Positions 13,140 through 29,100 of a DNA stretch of 64,000 nucleotides are shown here, piece after piece (the first letter of the stretch is position 1; each line of letters opens with the position of its first letter). The translations under genes were made by a program, and so were the position numbers. Source of the DNA: Rhizophagus irregularis (lineage: Eukaryota; Glomeromycota; Glomeromycetes; Glomerales; Glomeraceae); NCBI RefSeq assembly GCF_026210795.1, contig NC_089429.1:3472001-3536000 (forward strand), written 5' to 3'. The notes beneath the pieces are model-generated. The model saw nothing but the letters and a program-made list of their open reading frames with translations, was not told the DNA's origin and searched no databases.

Positions 13140-13826
13140 CTATAAATCAAATATCCCGCTCATCCCATGCGTCAATTCTTTAACAGCAATAACTACACCT
13201 CCAGTAACCATTCCGGTAAGTTTTCTTGCGATTTCTGCATATATCCATCCAACAACTGGTAAAGATTCCAATAAATCCTTTAAACTCCAAATATCTTCAT
13301 GTCTAACAATCTTGTGTTGTTCGTTAAACTCAAATCTTGAAATTATACGCAATGTAAATTCATTATTACAGTTATTACAAAATTGACTATTTTTACCAAA
13401 CACTATACGCAAACACGGAAATGAAGGAAATTGAAGAGGGAAACGATATTTAATCAAAGCATCTATGCATACTAAATGATGATTTCCTGCTATTTTACTA
13501 TTAGTGACTGATTGTATTTCAGGTGTTATAGCATAGAAGAACGCAGAAAGCAAATGAAATTGATTGATTATTTGGTCATGTGATTCGACAAGTAAAATTG
13601 GATTTTCAAAGACTAAAAAAGTTCCAAAAAAAATTTTAATCAATTTTCAATAAATTATTTCTTTGATCTATTTTATATCCATACCAGCATTAACATCAAA
13701 ATAAGTCGTAACAACATTCCTTTGGATTTCTTTTTTCTTAGAAAACAAGCTTAAATAAACAAGCCTAGCGATAGCTTTCTCGCTGCTCTCGCTACTCTCG
13801 CTATTTTGTGATCCATTTGCATTCAT
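13140..13826 (-). CDS. NTF2-like / SnoaL-like fold protein, function unknown
   Basis: Two exons, 13,685-13,826 and 13,140-13,612, join in phase (142 + 473 nt) to give 204 residues. The N-terminus is serine-rich and low in complexity (about 15 residues), then helical. The C-terminal part has RHEDIWSLKDLLESLPVVGW followed by IYAEIARKLTG, a pattern I associate with fungal proteins of the NTF2/SnoaL-like superfamily that end in an amphipathic or membrane-seeking helix. Four cysteines in CNNC-type spacing (near FCNNCNNEF) are unusual. No catalytic assignment is possible. It lies between SEC15 and LETM1, all on the minus strand, with no sign of joint function. Confidence 0.72.
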
Positions 13827-14047
13827 GATTACATACGGTTCTTATAAATAGAAGTTGTGCTATTATAATAACTGGATAATAATACTGATTGCCGATCATT
13901 TTCATATGATCTACAGATTTAGTTTGCGCAGAAATGATTTGAGATATTTTATTTTACTACAGTTGGAAATCTAGGTTATATTACATAAAATCAATATTAA
14001 ATTTTTATTTAAAAAAATCATCTGCACTTAAATAATATTTTGTTTAT

Positions 14048-16765
<2,718 letters not shown>

Positions 16766-16974
16766 TCCGAGATTGATCGAAATCAGACATCAATTAATGC
16801 TCATTATTTATCAATGTTTAAAGTTACACAAGTTCCAAATTTTTTTTTTTTCCGACATATTATATTATTATTAAAATTTTTTTATTAAAAAATGATTTTA
16901 CAATATAAATAATAAATAAATAGATAAATAGATGAATAAATATTCACAACATTATTTTTTTTTCTTTTTTTTTG

Positions 16975-18516
16975 CTAATAGGGTCTTTTTGGTGTTTTGG
17001 TTGATAAATCTCTTTTACCACCAATTTGTTTTGCGGCTTTACCTATGTCAAAACCCGGTATATTAGGTATTTTTCCATCCTAGAAGATTACAGTTATAAA
17101 AAATTGGTGAGAAAGTTTTCATATATATTAACAAATATGTATAAATTTACCTTAATTGGGCAATCAATCATGGCTTTCCTATCCAAACTTGGGTTTATGG
17201 TAATTAAAAGAATTTTGATTGTCAGTGTTAATTTATAGTCGATTTCCAGTTTTTGTTTCTCTCCTCCTCCGGTTAATCCACATTTTTGGGCAATGTCAAA
17301 AAGGATAGCAAATCCTGGATCAATATCCTTATTGTAATTTACAGAGAATGGAAAATCAATAATGGTTTTTCCTTTAGCTGCGATAGTCACATCGGTCAAA
17401 TTTCCGCCTCCAATTGGATCTGAATGTCCGGGATAAAATGCCTACATTAAATATGAATCAGATTTGAATATAATAATTTTGATTCTTTTTAAAAAAAGAG
17501 TCGAAACTTACAATTGCTTTGATCATTTCAAAATTTGCGCCAACTATATTTGGATTATCGACTTGGATTTGTAAACCAAAATTAAAATCAAATCCTGCGG
17601 TATTAGCATTGTATGCTGGTAAACCGTTGGGCGAAGGAACAATGCCCAAGAAATCGACTTTTGGAGGACGTGCCCATAATAAAACAGCAGCTGCAATTCC
17701 AATAATAAGTAAAACAAGGATACAACATATAATTGCACAGGCCTTGCAACAAGTGATGCGACCACCACAACAGCAATATTTCATTAGTCCACCCGGTTTT
17801 GCGCGTTTTTCATCATCATCATCATAATCAAGGAAAGGTTTGCTAGAGTATGCACTAGTTGGGCTAAGGGGGTTTTCTTGACCATGATTGGTTGGACCGG
17901 GATTTGGTGAGGATGTAGAAGAGGTAGAATACATTCCTTTAGACAAAGCACTGTCGCTATAGGGATCTGCTGGACGACCACCATATGGAACTTGATGAGT
18001 AGGAATCGGATTAATGGGTGGATGAGTAGGGTTCATCCCAGGCATAACTGGAGAACTTGGATGTTTCACCGGGGAAGGAATGTAAGGAGTGTTATAACTA
18101 GTTTTTGTATCGTTAAAAGGAGTGGTATAAGGATTTTTATAACGAGCATTAGAATGCGATGATATATTATTAGGATTTGAATACCCTGAATCATCATATG
18201 CACTGCCAACAGGACTTGTAGATTTGATATTGGAATAATGTGTATCATTACTATATCCATTCCTAGGATCGGGATATATTCCACCGCCATCATAATTATT
18301 ATTATTATAATTGACTTGCGAATTGTTGATATATTGTGGACGATAATCATTTTGAGCATGGTTTTCATATTGAGGGCTTCTTGGATATAAATTATTGTCA
18401 TGCTCATTCTTGCTATAAAGGTCACCAACATTTCCTCCCTGATTACTAAAATTTTGATAATATCTAGCGCTTTGGGGATTATAATAGTCCATATTATTAT
18501 TATAATTGTAATCCAT
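16975..18516 (-). CDS. LEA2-domain single-pass membrane protein with long N/Y-rich tail
   Basis: Three phased exons (17,512-18,516, 17,151-17,441, 16,975-17,079) give 466 residues. The first ~240 residues are Asn/Tyr/Pro/Ser-rich and disordered (cytosolic tail). A Cys-rich stretch (KYCCCGGRITCCKACAIICC, a likely palmitoylation site) abuts one transmembrane helix (ILVLLIIGIAAAVLLW). The rest is a beta-rich domain of the LEA2 / late-embryogenesis-abundant-14 type, starting PPKVDFLGIVPSPNG and including IPNIPGFDIG near the end. Fungal proteins of this plan are poorly characterised; membrane or vacuolar localisation is inference. The N-rich tail also gives long open frames in other phases, which are not genes. 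Confidence 0.85.
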
Positions 18517-19812
18517 CTTTAGGGTTAATCAATAAAAAATAATAAATTAATCTTTTTTCACCGAAAATTTTCTAAAATTATAAAAGTTCAGTATTATTAT
18601 ACAGAAGTAATAAATATTATATATATAAATAATTTTGAGGGAATCGTTGCTTTTTTATTTATTACCCTCGTTCCGGAACGTATATATATACGTTATAAAA
18701 AGAAACAAAAAAGTTTGAACGTCGAAAAGTTTTGCAATAAGTTGCAAACTTAACAAAACGCATTTATTTGTTTCTTATATTAGATTATTACTAAATGCTT
18801 TTTTTACAAGTTTTAAAATTAAACCCGCGCAAAAATGTAACCCCAACCCAAATTAAACCGGCTTCGCAACTGAGGCGAAGTTTAATAAAAAATATGCTAG
18901 TGCAAAAAAAACAAATAAGTAACGTAAGCAAAAAAAACGAGAATTTTTAGGCTAAGCCAATGTCTTTTAAACGCAAAAGAGGCTTGGAAGCTGCGGATAC
19001 GATAAAAGGGATACGATAAAAGGAGTATAAGGAGTAAAAGGAGTAAAAGGAGAGGATAGAGAAGAAATTGAAGTGGGGGAGGAGAAATAATTGGAGGACT
19101 AAAGTCGTCAGACTTGCCTCTTTGCGTTGTTGACGTATTAGTGATGATGAAAACTTTGCACCAGGCAAGATAAAAGAAATAAACGATTGCAAACTTTTGC
19201 TTGTAAAACGAAGAAAACTATTTAATTAAAACAAACCGATATTGGTTAAACAAAGGTTATTAAAAGAAAATTTATTATGCATATATAGTATATATAATGT
19301 ATACAACTTATTCAAAACCAGAAAGACGACCTACCATCTAAATAAGGAAATGCATTCAAGCTCATTTATGACTCCCTTGTATCTGTAATCTGTTGATCGA
19401 TCATTTTTTCTCCTGTATGTACTTATTGTATTTATCAACGAGCCACAACTTGATCCCTTGTTCAAGATGAACACTTGGATTAGAATTACGTCAGATAAAA
19501 TCTTTTGCCATTTTTTCGTTTATATAAATATATAATGTTCAGTCAAATTTCTAAATTATTCATTATTCGAACTTAATATATATATAACAAAAATTTTCTC
19601 GAATTGAATTAATTTGCTGCGGCGTACAAATTTTAAAATAAATTAATAAATCAATGATCACCAATTGTCACCTGATTAATAACACATTTACTACACAAAC
19701 TTGCCGCATTCGTCCTCATCACAAAAGTAAACAAATCGAAAACTAATAGTTCATATTTTCTACTTTTACCTTTTTAATAACCTTCTTTTCAAGGGTTTTT
19801 TTAAAAAAAACT
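18517..19812. other. Divergent intergenic region between LEA2 gene and HAP5
   Basis: About 1.3 kb of AT-rich sequence serving two genes that point away from each other. A short GGAGTAAAAGG-type direct repeat lies around 19,018-19,055, and an alternating ACGTATATATATACGT palindrome near 18,679-18,694. No gene was found. The 19,760-19,812 stretch is pyrimidine-rich and leads directly to the HAP5 ATG. Confidence 0.5.
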
Positions 19813-21317
19813 ATGACAGAACAAACGCCACAGACCGCTGTCGATCAAAGTGTTTCAGCAACTTCAAATGTTGCTCCCACTTCTACTGCTACTCCGTCAG
19901 CTTCAACACACATTCAAACGCAACAGCAACTGCAGCAGCAACAACAAAACCAGGCGTTTATGCAGCAGGTTCGTAGAAAGAAAATTTATTTTCATTGTTT
20001 TATAAAGGTTACTTATTTAATGTTATGAAGGTTAATCTTATTTATTGATAATAATTTTAAACAATCTTAGTTTTGGAGTCGACAAATTACTCTTGCAGAA
20101 CAGTTTGAAAGTGACTTTAAAAATCATCCTCTACCTCTAGCTAGAATTAAGAAAGTCATGAAAAGTGATCAGGATGTTAAGGTAAGCATTTAGATAATAA
20201 AAATTATTCTTAATGAATACTATTATAATTGTTTTAAATTATACTAATTTATATAAAATTGAATCAAAAAACTTAGATGATTAGTGCAGAGGTAGTCTTT
20301 TTTTTTAATTAATTGTTAAAAAAATTATAAATGCTCAACTCTTTACACAATATCATGTCATCAATTAGGCACCAATCTTATTCTCCAAAGCCTGTGAAAT
20401 TTTTATATCTGAAATTACAATGCGAGCATGGATCCATGCTGAAGAAAACAAACGTCGCACCCTACAACGTAGTGATGTTGCTTCTGCAGTTAGCAGATCT
20501 GATCAATTCGATTTCTTGATTGATATCGTTCCAAGAGAGGAAGTACCTAAAAGTTCAAATAGAAGACCTAAGGAAGAACCTGTAGGCGTTAATGCTTTTT
20601 GATGTATATTGCGTTTATAAAAGATTTTTTTTCGTATAATGGTTGTCTTTTTATTCTTATAAGAGTATCTTGATTTATATTTTTTAAAAACAAATTTTCA
20701 ATAAAAAATAAATTTTAAGCAAACAGAACATATATTTGCCGAACAAAATACTTTAGCTTATTATCCACCTCAACATGGAATGCAATACCAACCAGATCCC
20801 ACTACTGCTTCCTATTATCAACAGGTAAGGAATTAAAATTTGTTGGGCACCTTATTATAAACGTTAATCTTTTCCATCTTATGATCAATATCTAATAATT
20901 AAGAAAAAGAATTCGAATGACACAAATGTTGTTTAGCTTCAAGCAGAACATATTCGACATGAAATTCACCTACAAGAACAACTTCGCATTCAACACCAAA
21001 AATTTCAACAAGATCAACAACAATCATCAACATCCTCAGATACAACATCGCAAACAGTAGTAGCTCAACAACAGGAACAAACCCAAACATCACAACAACA
21101 TTCTTCTCAACAATCAACACCATATGATCATAAACAAACTTCACAACAAATAAAAACCTCCGCTCCACCTTCTACCACTCCGTCGGATGGTACAGTGATA
21201 GATGCTTTATTAACTGCTGCAAACGACGTAGCAAGACATCAACCACAAGAATCAGAAGACCAAGATAGACAACGTTCTAAATCTACACGGAAAGGTTCAA
21301 AGAAAACGAAAAAGTAG
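19813..21317 (+). CDS. HAP5: CCAAT-binding factor subunit C (NF-YC/HAP5)
   Basis: Six exons: 19,813-19,968, 20,071-20,181, 20,277-20,291, 20,369-20,581, 20,720-20,824 and 20,937-21,317, all in phase, 326 residues. The histone-fold core is complete: [39 protein letters not shown], then [20 protein letters not shown] and LIDIVPREE. The protein dimerises with the NF-YB subunit and, with NF-YA, binds CCAAT boxes. Exon 3 is a 15-nt micro-exon coding the invariant MISAE; skipping it would delete part of the core without a frameshift. The N- and C-terminal parts are Gln-rich, typical of activation regions, and the end is basic (RKGSKKTKK). The exon 4 donor could instead be six bases further on. Confidence 0.94.
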
Positions 21318-21596
21318 ATAAATATAATTTAACTCTCTAGGGAGGTCAAATGTATATAGTGAGATATGAATAGCATATATTTTCTGATAATCCGAGTAAT
21401 TTGAATAAAAAGAGTATCTATTCCAGATTAGCGAATTTATTAAACTAAATTTGCCACAACCATTTTAAAATTTCTGATTTTTCTAGTGAAAATACATAGT
21501 TATACAGTCACGTTAGCGGTACGTAAGTGCGCAACTATTGTAATAATTGCACGATATCACCTATATATCAGAGTAAAGACATATATATTTATATAC

Positions 21597-23461
21597 TCAT
21601 TCAGAACATTTGTTATTTGTTGCACCGCATTTTAAATAATTCTCTACAATTTTTGCGTCTAACTCTTGATAATAAGGTAATTTTGCCAAAGGTTTTGGAT
21701 CTAAATCGATAACATTAACTTTGTAAACATACGGCTTATCAAGGTAATTATCGTAAGGATACTTATTCAGAGAATCACTAATGGGCGATTGTGTTTCAGA
21801 CAAAGATATTTGTTGAAGTCTTTCTTTGTTTTGGAAAATTTGACTTAAAAACAAGAACAAGAAAATACTTTATGGATCAATAATTAATTAGCCATGGCCT
21901 AACCCGAAAAATGTAAAGAATACCTTGAATGAGATTTTTGTTCAGCAAAATCGCGTATATCAGATTTCCGAAAAGAAAAGATTATAGAACAGTCCTTCAA
22001 TGTAGCAGACATCAAATATTCGTATATCCGCTGATGAATTTGTTTATTTTCCATTGTAGACATAAACTCGAGCACTAATTAAAAATCAGTGTAAATAGTT
22101 ATAAGAGTAATAATAATAATAATAATAATTTCTATCTTATTCAAACCATTTTCATTATTACTATTATTTGCGGTGGTTCTCTTCATATATTCATCTACTA
22201 TCAATTTCCATTCTTCTAATAATGGTTCTGATAATTTCGGTCGGAGAGTTATTAAGAGTTTATTAATTCCTTCAATGTCTAGTTCATCTAAAGTTTTTTG
22301 TAATATCTTTAGCCTTCTAAACAAATATTGTTCTTTCATAATAACTTGTATCAATAGAACAATAAGCATATCAATTACATAACTGTAAATGAATAGGAAT
22401 TAACAATTAATAGTGCTACGTTTTATCAATTAGGTATTATGTAAACTTACTGCTGTTTTTTATCATCCAATTCAGGGTAACCGATCTCAAAAAACTCACA
22501 TAGCGAAGTCAGCCAATTCTCCTGTATTCATATAGTTTATGTTTAATATCATTATACTACTTATATATAATTTAATTCAACTTACTTTTCCAATCTCAAT
22601 TTGCAGCCCTTGTATAAATAATTTTAAATTACTTCCAGGACAGTCTATTAAGGCCTCTATTGCCTTTCTTATTCTTTTATCTTCCAGAGAAAATAAATCT
22701 AATGGACAATATCTTGTGACGTCATCTGTTGGACCTCGTTTAAGGTACTTATGCATACAGAAACGACATGATTGAAATTTTACAAAATTTTCAATGAAAG
22801 GAGAAGATGGCAAAAATGCCCATTTAGGCTGAGCTCAAAAAGAGAATAATATAATAATATTATAAAAAAATGAATAAATCAGTATCATAAGAAAGAATAA
22901 AGTCTACCTTTAACTCTACAGAAAGCGTGGGACTAATATTCGACGGGAACACCGTATGATCAGGTGTTAAAATAGCATATTTCTGATTGTGATCGATATC
23001 TTTTTGGGTTCGCTTATTGGATCGTATCTTAAGAACTGATTTAGACAAAGCTTTAAGAAACTCCGGCTGTACTTCCAACAATATCTATAATCACCTTTTA
23101 TTTAAATAAGGTCAAATGGAAATTTTAATAAAGTTTAAATTGTCTTTATTTACCGATTCACCGACGTATTTATCACCAATTAATGGCTTCATAATGAAAT
23201 TTGCATAAGAATACGTAAAGTATTGAGGATCAATAATTGTATCCAATTGATTATCCTTTCGCAAGCGAAGTACCGTAGCTGACTACATATAAATGCATGA
23301 AATTATTGGAAAAAATTAAGTAATAATAATGATATCATTTTTAAGCGTACAAATCTAGCATTTTCGCCAACATATGATAATGTTATATTTGCGTTGCCTT
23401 CTGCCTTGAATTTCCATAAAGTCGTGTTATAAAGTTCGGGAATAGTTTCGACGCGCGCCAT
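21597..23461 (-). CDS. IPK1: Inositol-pentakisphosphate 2-kinase
   Basis: A multi-exon gene starting MARVETIPEL at 23,461. It makes InsP6 (phytate) from InsP5, used in mRNA export and signalling. IPK1 landmarks appear in order: ITLSYVGENARF, TVLRLRK (nucleotide-binding lysine region), PLIGDKYVGES, LLEVQPEFLKAL, VELKPKWAFLPSSPF, SCRFCMHKYLKRG, YCPLDLFS, LKLFIQGLQIEIGK and, in the last exon, VIDLDPKPLAKLPYYQELD. The cysteine/histidine set in SCRFCMH matches the structural zinc site known in this family. It converges on HAP5 (280-bp gap) and diverges from the NmrA-like gene across only 166 bp. Middle exon borders were read from splice consensus but not all counted. Confidence 0.92.
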
Positions 23462-23627
23462 TCATCAATTACTTATAACAAAAAGTCACGGGATGTTCAA
23501 GAAAAGTCATTTTATCTGGATTGATCAGCAAAATAGTAAAAAAATTTCCAGATTACGTATTGTGCAACCTATAAAAATGATAAATAGAAATTTAAAACTA
23601 TCGAAATTTGTTCTTTTAAAGGATAAA
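23462..23627. promoter_or_regulatory. Short bidirectional promoter between IPK1 and NmrA-like gene
   Basis: Only 166 bp separate two divergent start codons. The interval includes 5' leaders for both genes. No specific factor site can be assigned. Coordination of the two genes is inference from spacing alone. Confidence 0.5.
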
Positions 23628-24600
23628 ATGTCCAAGTTCACAATATTTGTTTCGGGCAGCATTAATTTGCCGGTATGTATTAATAAATGATATTGAAAAA
23701 ACGCGAAAACAAATTTTTGAAATTCCAAACGCTTTTTAATTGTGAAAGGCCAGAGCCGTTGTCAAAGAGCTAAATAAACACGATGACAAAATTACAAAGC
23801 TACGGCTTGGCTTGTTACCAGGTCAAACTACCTTGGATCTTGTAAGAGGATATACGGAAGTATTTTATATAAATCCTTCCGAACGTAATACTATTAATGT
23901 AGCGTTGGAAGGCGTTGATGCGGCATTTGTCTGGGATTCAGAGCTTGAAGATAAAAGTCATTTAAATGATTTTATTGATATAGCCGTGGAAAAGGGAGTC
24001 AAACAACTTGTCGTACTTAGTGCTTATAATACAAACCCTCTAGCAGCTGAAGATATTGAGAAATATATCATTTCAAAACAAATTCCTTCTTATACATTCC
24101 TCCGTGTTCCTTTTTTTACTCATCATCTTAACCTCTATACCGATTCAATTATTAAAGAAAAAGTTTTGCCTTTGCCAATTGGATTTGAAGGGACTTTTTC
24201 ACCTTTAGATGATCGTGATTTTGGTGAAGTGGTTGCAACTATCTTATTAGCTGGTGTAACCGAAAATCCTTACAATAAAATGATCTATACTCTTACCGGA
24301 CCAAAGTTATATAGTGGACCACAACTAGCTGAAAAATTATCAATAATAATGAATGACCAAATTGATTTTCGAGGTACTTCACAAAATGAGGCTGAAGCTT
24401 TTTTGATACAAGCGATTCCATCCGAGTTTCGTAACAAAAATCAATTAGTAAAGCATTATCTTGAATTTTATCGTTTAATTCGTGATGGAGAAATTGGGAT
24501 GACAACAGATGATGTAAAGAAAATAATGGGAGATGAAAAGTCACCAAGAGATATTGAGGGTTATTTTGGAGAAGTATTGTTGCAAACTATCTCTATCTAA
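23628..24600 (+). CDS. NmrA-like NAD(P)-binding Rossmann protein with degenerate glycine loop
   Basis: Two exons, 23,628-23,672 and 23,749-24,600, join in phase to give 298 residues. The plan is that of the NmrA/atypical short-chain dehydrogenase group: a first strand (KFTIFVSG), VALEGVDAAFVW, KQLVVLSAYNT, YTFLRVPFFTHHL and a C-terminal helical half with LTGPKLYSGPQLAEKL. NmrA-type proteins sense NAD(P) state or act as redox enzymes or regulators. The nucleotide-binding loop, normally GATGxxG, reads GSINLPAR here and lacks the glycines, so dinucleotide binding may be lost or altered. The upstream 45 codons in the same strand are not needed for the fold. Confidence 0.85.
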
Positions 24601-25844
24601 CATTGGTATTTAATTTAATGAGGTGCTACGTGTAATTTTATTTTGCAATTATTCTATCCTTCACATTTATTTTTCTTCATTGTAATCAATTTTTTAAAAT
24701 CTTTATCATCAGCATTTTCTATTGTTGTGTCTTTGACATTATTTTCTTTTTTTATTTGATTAGCCATTTAAAATAGTATTCCCTTCTAAAAAGTTTTAAT
24801 TTTATAATAAATATATGCCAATTATTAATTAAGTTAATATAATTTAATATATATTATAAAAATAACATTTCAGATAAATTTAATTAGCAAAATAATACTT
24901 TACTCTTATAATATTTGTTATATATTGCTTTACTAAAATTATATATAATTACCAAAATTAAAATTTTATTACTAATAATAAAAATTCTAATATACAGTAT
25001 ATATATTATATTATTCTGTCATCCTACCAGAGTTTAGGAGTTATGCACTTGCACGTGATAGCGTTAAACTTAACTCCAGCCAGTGCGTAAACTAATATCG
25101 TACACATGATGCGTAAGTTATATTGCCAATAATTGATAATTAATATTTATAATGAAAATCACCTGTAGTGAGATTTAGCAATACTATTGCAACAAGTTAT
25201 ATATACAAACTTTGTATTATACATTATACTATTTTATCAAATTACTATAAATAGAACAAATAAAAAACAAATAAAAAAATGAATTTTTAAATAAAAAAGA
25301 TGCCTAAAAATATTAATTTAAAGTAGAAACCTTTAATAAAGTTTGCATATAAGTAACTTTTGAAATTTTGTGTAATCTGTTTTTTTATATATAAAGTATA
25401 AACTTGCCTAAAAGTTGGAATTTTCATTTTAAAATCAAAGTTTTTATTTAAAAATGCAATAAAATTTATTGATTTTAAGAAATTTTATTTTTATTTTATT
25501 TTTCCTATTTATTTATTTATTTATTTTTGCTGTAGCACATTCAATATTTATTAAAATAATGCATTAAATCAAATACACATATATAATACAATTTAAAAAC
25601 TATTTTAACTAATTACTGTATATCGTGGGCCACAATACCCCCCTACACAGTACTCCTTTAAAAAAATTTATCGTAATTTTAAAGTATCCAGATACTTTAC
25701 ACAGAAATTTTCAATTTAAAATCTTAGAATTTGTAAAATACTCAGGATATAAATACTTATTTATAATATAATATTCTGAATACAACTTTATTTATTAAAT
25801 GGAGTACAGTCAATTCTCTTTATAGTCATACATTTGGGACAGTC
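24601..25844. other. AT-rich gene-free spacer at the edge of the repeat region
   Basis: No coding signal on either strand; long runs of A/T. It ends in ~45 bp that, with the sequence beyond the LINE at 33,842, formed a small inverted repeat (CTCTTTATA ... TATAAAGAG) before the LINE inserted. Confidence 0.55.
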
Positions 25845-26163
25845 CATATTTGGTGATTATGAGCAAACAGTCTTATGACTTTATCTTTTATTATAAATTT
25901 TAACGAAAAGCACAATAATCAAATCAAATAATATTACAAACAAAATATAGAAATTTAAACATAAAAAATAAAAAGAACTAGCTTCACGATTCATATAAGT
26001 AAAGAAATCTAAACAAAATAAAATTAAGTAAAGAAAAACTAAACTATTACAGAATACGCATACCCCAACTTTACCCGAAGGCCAGTGTGAGTCAACTATC
26101 CAGCATGCCCTAAGATCCAATCCGTTACCAAAAAGAAATCTTACGTAGAGACTGAACTGTTAA

Positions 26164-29100
26164 GTGGCGCTAAAAATCCAAGTGCGAGAGCCAAGACCCA
26201 CCTTGGATTATAGAAGAGGAAACCCAAAAAACCCAGAAATCCAAGGAAACTGTCGCCAAGGAAGGTGTCAAAGAGTCAGGAGGAATATTAGGGAAAAGGT
26301 GAGAAATAATAGAAGGTCCAAAAGTGGACGATTTCATCTTTTTAGTGATGCCTTGAGCTGATTCCCAATGATGAAAGAAAATGGAACAGCACAACCAGAT
26401 TTGAACATAAAGGTCAAAATGAAAGTTGTGCAAAGGTGTATCTAAAATAGACCATATGGTGGATAATGAAAAATAATTTCCAAGAAATCCAGTTAGGGAT
26501 ATTGGTATAAGTCCACGTGCGAGTCTCAGGCAAGAGGACAAAGGAGGGTCACAATGCCAACAGTCAATAGCCATGAATTTAGCATCAAAAGAATCTGGTA
26601 AAGGTTTTAAAGATGTCGTGGAAATGAATTTATCTAAATAATTAGATTGAAGATCCAGTAAAAGTGTTTTAAAGGTAGTGAGAGGGCTAAATTCGGGTAA
26701 GATATAAGGACAAGTCCACAAGTGGTTTAAAGTCTCGGGAAAGGAGTTGCATTGAGGGCAAAGTCAACTCAGGTCATAGAGATGAGGCTTTCGTCTCTGA
26801 AGAGTTGTAAGTGTCGGAAGCATATCTAATAGTATCTTGACACGGAAAGCACAGAATTCGGAACGACCATTCCGATAGGAAAAGAATTGTTTTTTGTTGT
26901 TAAGACAAAATTTGGTACAAGCCCAATCAATATCAGAAATAGAAGAATTAGAATTAAATCTTGGTAATACAGCAAGAGTTAAAAGACTCTTAGCGTCAAA
27001 AATATTGCTAATAAACTTCTGGATATTCATATCCACAGATAAAGAATTAAATTGTAAAATGCAAGGAGCGAGAGGTTCAGACAACGACTGAAAGAAGAGA
27101 TGCGAGTCTGTATGGGCGGCTTTAGCTAATGCATCCACATAATTATTCAAAGGGTCGTCAGCATGAGCAGGAACCTTGATCAAAGTAACATCCAGATTCT
27201 TTTGTGAGATAATATTTCGTACAGAGGACCACAAAAGGTGGTTGGGTTCTTTAAGCATTCTAGGAATAAAAGGAGCGTCCACGTACAAGGACCATAAGGA
27301 AATTAATTGGGCACAATCAGTGGCGACAGTAATCTTAGAATTCTGGGGGAGAGAGTCCAGTCCATGCAATAAAGCAAAAATTTCTGAACGTAATGCAGAG
27401 GGAAAAATAGAAGGAATGATATTATAAAAGGATTCAAGAATAAATCCATCCAAATCTATAGCAGTTTATGCAAAAGCCATCGAAGGTATCGGATGACTAG
27501 GAGGAGGAAAGAAGGAACCATTAATATAAAGTGTAGACACCGGAGAAGGGAGATGGACATCAGAAATCATAGACACTTGATTATTCACAGGGACTAATCG
27601 ATTCAGGACAAAAAGATGAAATAATAAAAGAGATTTGGCAAAGCCTAATGAGGCGGAAAGTAAAACTGAACGAGTGTTCGCATGTATATAAGTACGAGGT
27701 TTCGTAGGGTAACGGATCAAAGATGTTAAAGGAACATAGGAAAATAATCTTCAGAGAGACATCATTTAATTAGCATCTTAGAGGTAGAGGAGCAGGGGAT
27801 AGCAGAGGCACAACCACGGCATGCAGTAAATTCAGAAAGTAAGTCATCAACAGATGACGCAATCCAATGCGAAATAAGAGCTTCATTTCGCGGAGTAGAA
27901 TAGGTAATAATCACACGGCCAACGAGGAAAGAGTTAGTATTACGATTAAAAGAAATAGCCCATTGAGGGTTAAACAAATAATTTCGACTAATATCTATTA
28001 AAGAAATGGAAGCTACAGTATGGGAAATAGGAATTCTAAATTGCGGTAAAACAAAAAAAGAAGGAGAATTAGAAGTAACAATAAGATTAAATAAATAATT
28101 GAACCAAGCAGGTACAGATCCTTTGTTTGAAACTCGTTTAAGAAAGCGTAAATCTTTCTATGAGAGAAGTTGAGAGCCACACGGTGTAATCAATTGGGCA
28201 AGATAACGAGTGCAGAAATTCTTCCGAACATTTTTCATGGAAGTAAATAAGTTTTTTGGTAAAATAGTCCAAAGTGAAATCGCCGGACGTAGATCTTTTC
28301 TTATAGGTCGGAATGATAAAGACCACATGATATTCAATCGAGAAAAAAATAATAAAGAGTTGAACAAAGAATGTGTTCGCAGGGAAAAAGTATGAGACCA
28401 TGGTTCCAAGTCGATAGTAGAAGGACAGGCATCACAGTCCAAGAATCCTTGGAGATAAGTAATCATATAGTTGGCAAAAAGCTTATATAAAGGGTAAAAG
28501 AAAATTTTTTGCCATGAAGCCACATGAGATGATAAGAATCGACTGAACGCTTGTTGAATTGAAAATGGCAATAATGTGAAAAGCGCGGGGAGAGGAGTGA
28601 CTGAAACAAGACCAGCCATCTGTCGAATAAGGAAAAGTATTGGAGAAACCATACGATTGATGGTGGATTCAGCAAATAATGTGGTTTGTAGGCGAAATTC
28701 TAGCCTCGGAAGTAGGACAACATTATAAAGATAAGTCACATGTTGTGCCAAAAGCTTTTTAGGACTAAGTAGAGCAGTCATGTCTTTAACCATGGAAGTG
28801 GTTTGATTATGAACAAAATGAGAAGAGGCCGAAAGACAAAACCAAACACCTAAAAAACGGAAAGACACGAATAAAGCTAACGCCTTTAAAGTAAGAGTAC
28901 AAATTGGGATTAAGGGAGATGGAAAAAGATTAAATATTATAGTTTGAGAAAATTGTTCAGAAGAAAGAAGGATATATTTTGCTGAATTTGCTTGAGTATT
29001 ATTTAAAGTATAAAATTCAGCAGTAATGGAAAGGCGATCTTTAATTCCTCGTTTAGATGAAGCAATCAAGGTAGAGTCATCCATAAATGTGATATGAGAA

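Noticed and set aside
17544-18431. Overlapping open frames in other phases of the LEA2 gene
   Set aside because: They are shadows of the Asn/Tyr-rich coding sequence; only the 466-residue phase has introns, a membrane segment and a recognisable domain.
26170-26721. A 183-codon frame on the minus strand at the LINE 3' end as a separate gene
   Set aside because: It continues the LINE ORF2 C-terminal zinc-knuckle region (ETLNHLWTCP) and lies inside the element bounded by the 16-bp duplication.
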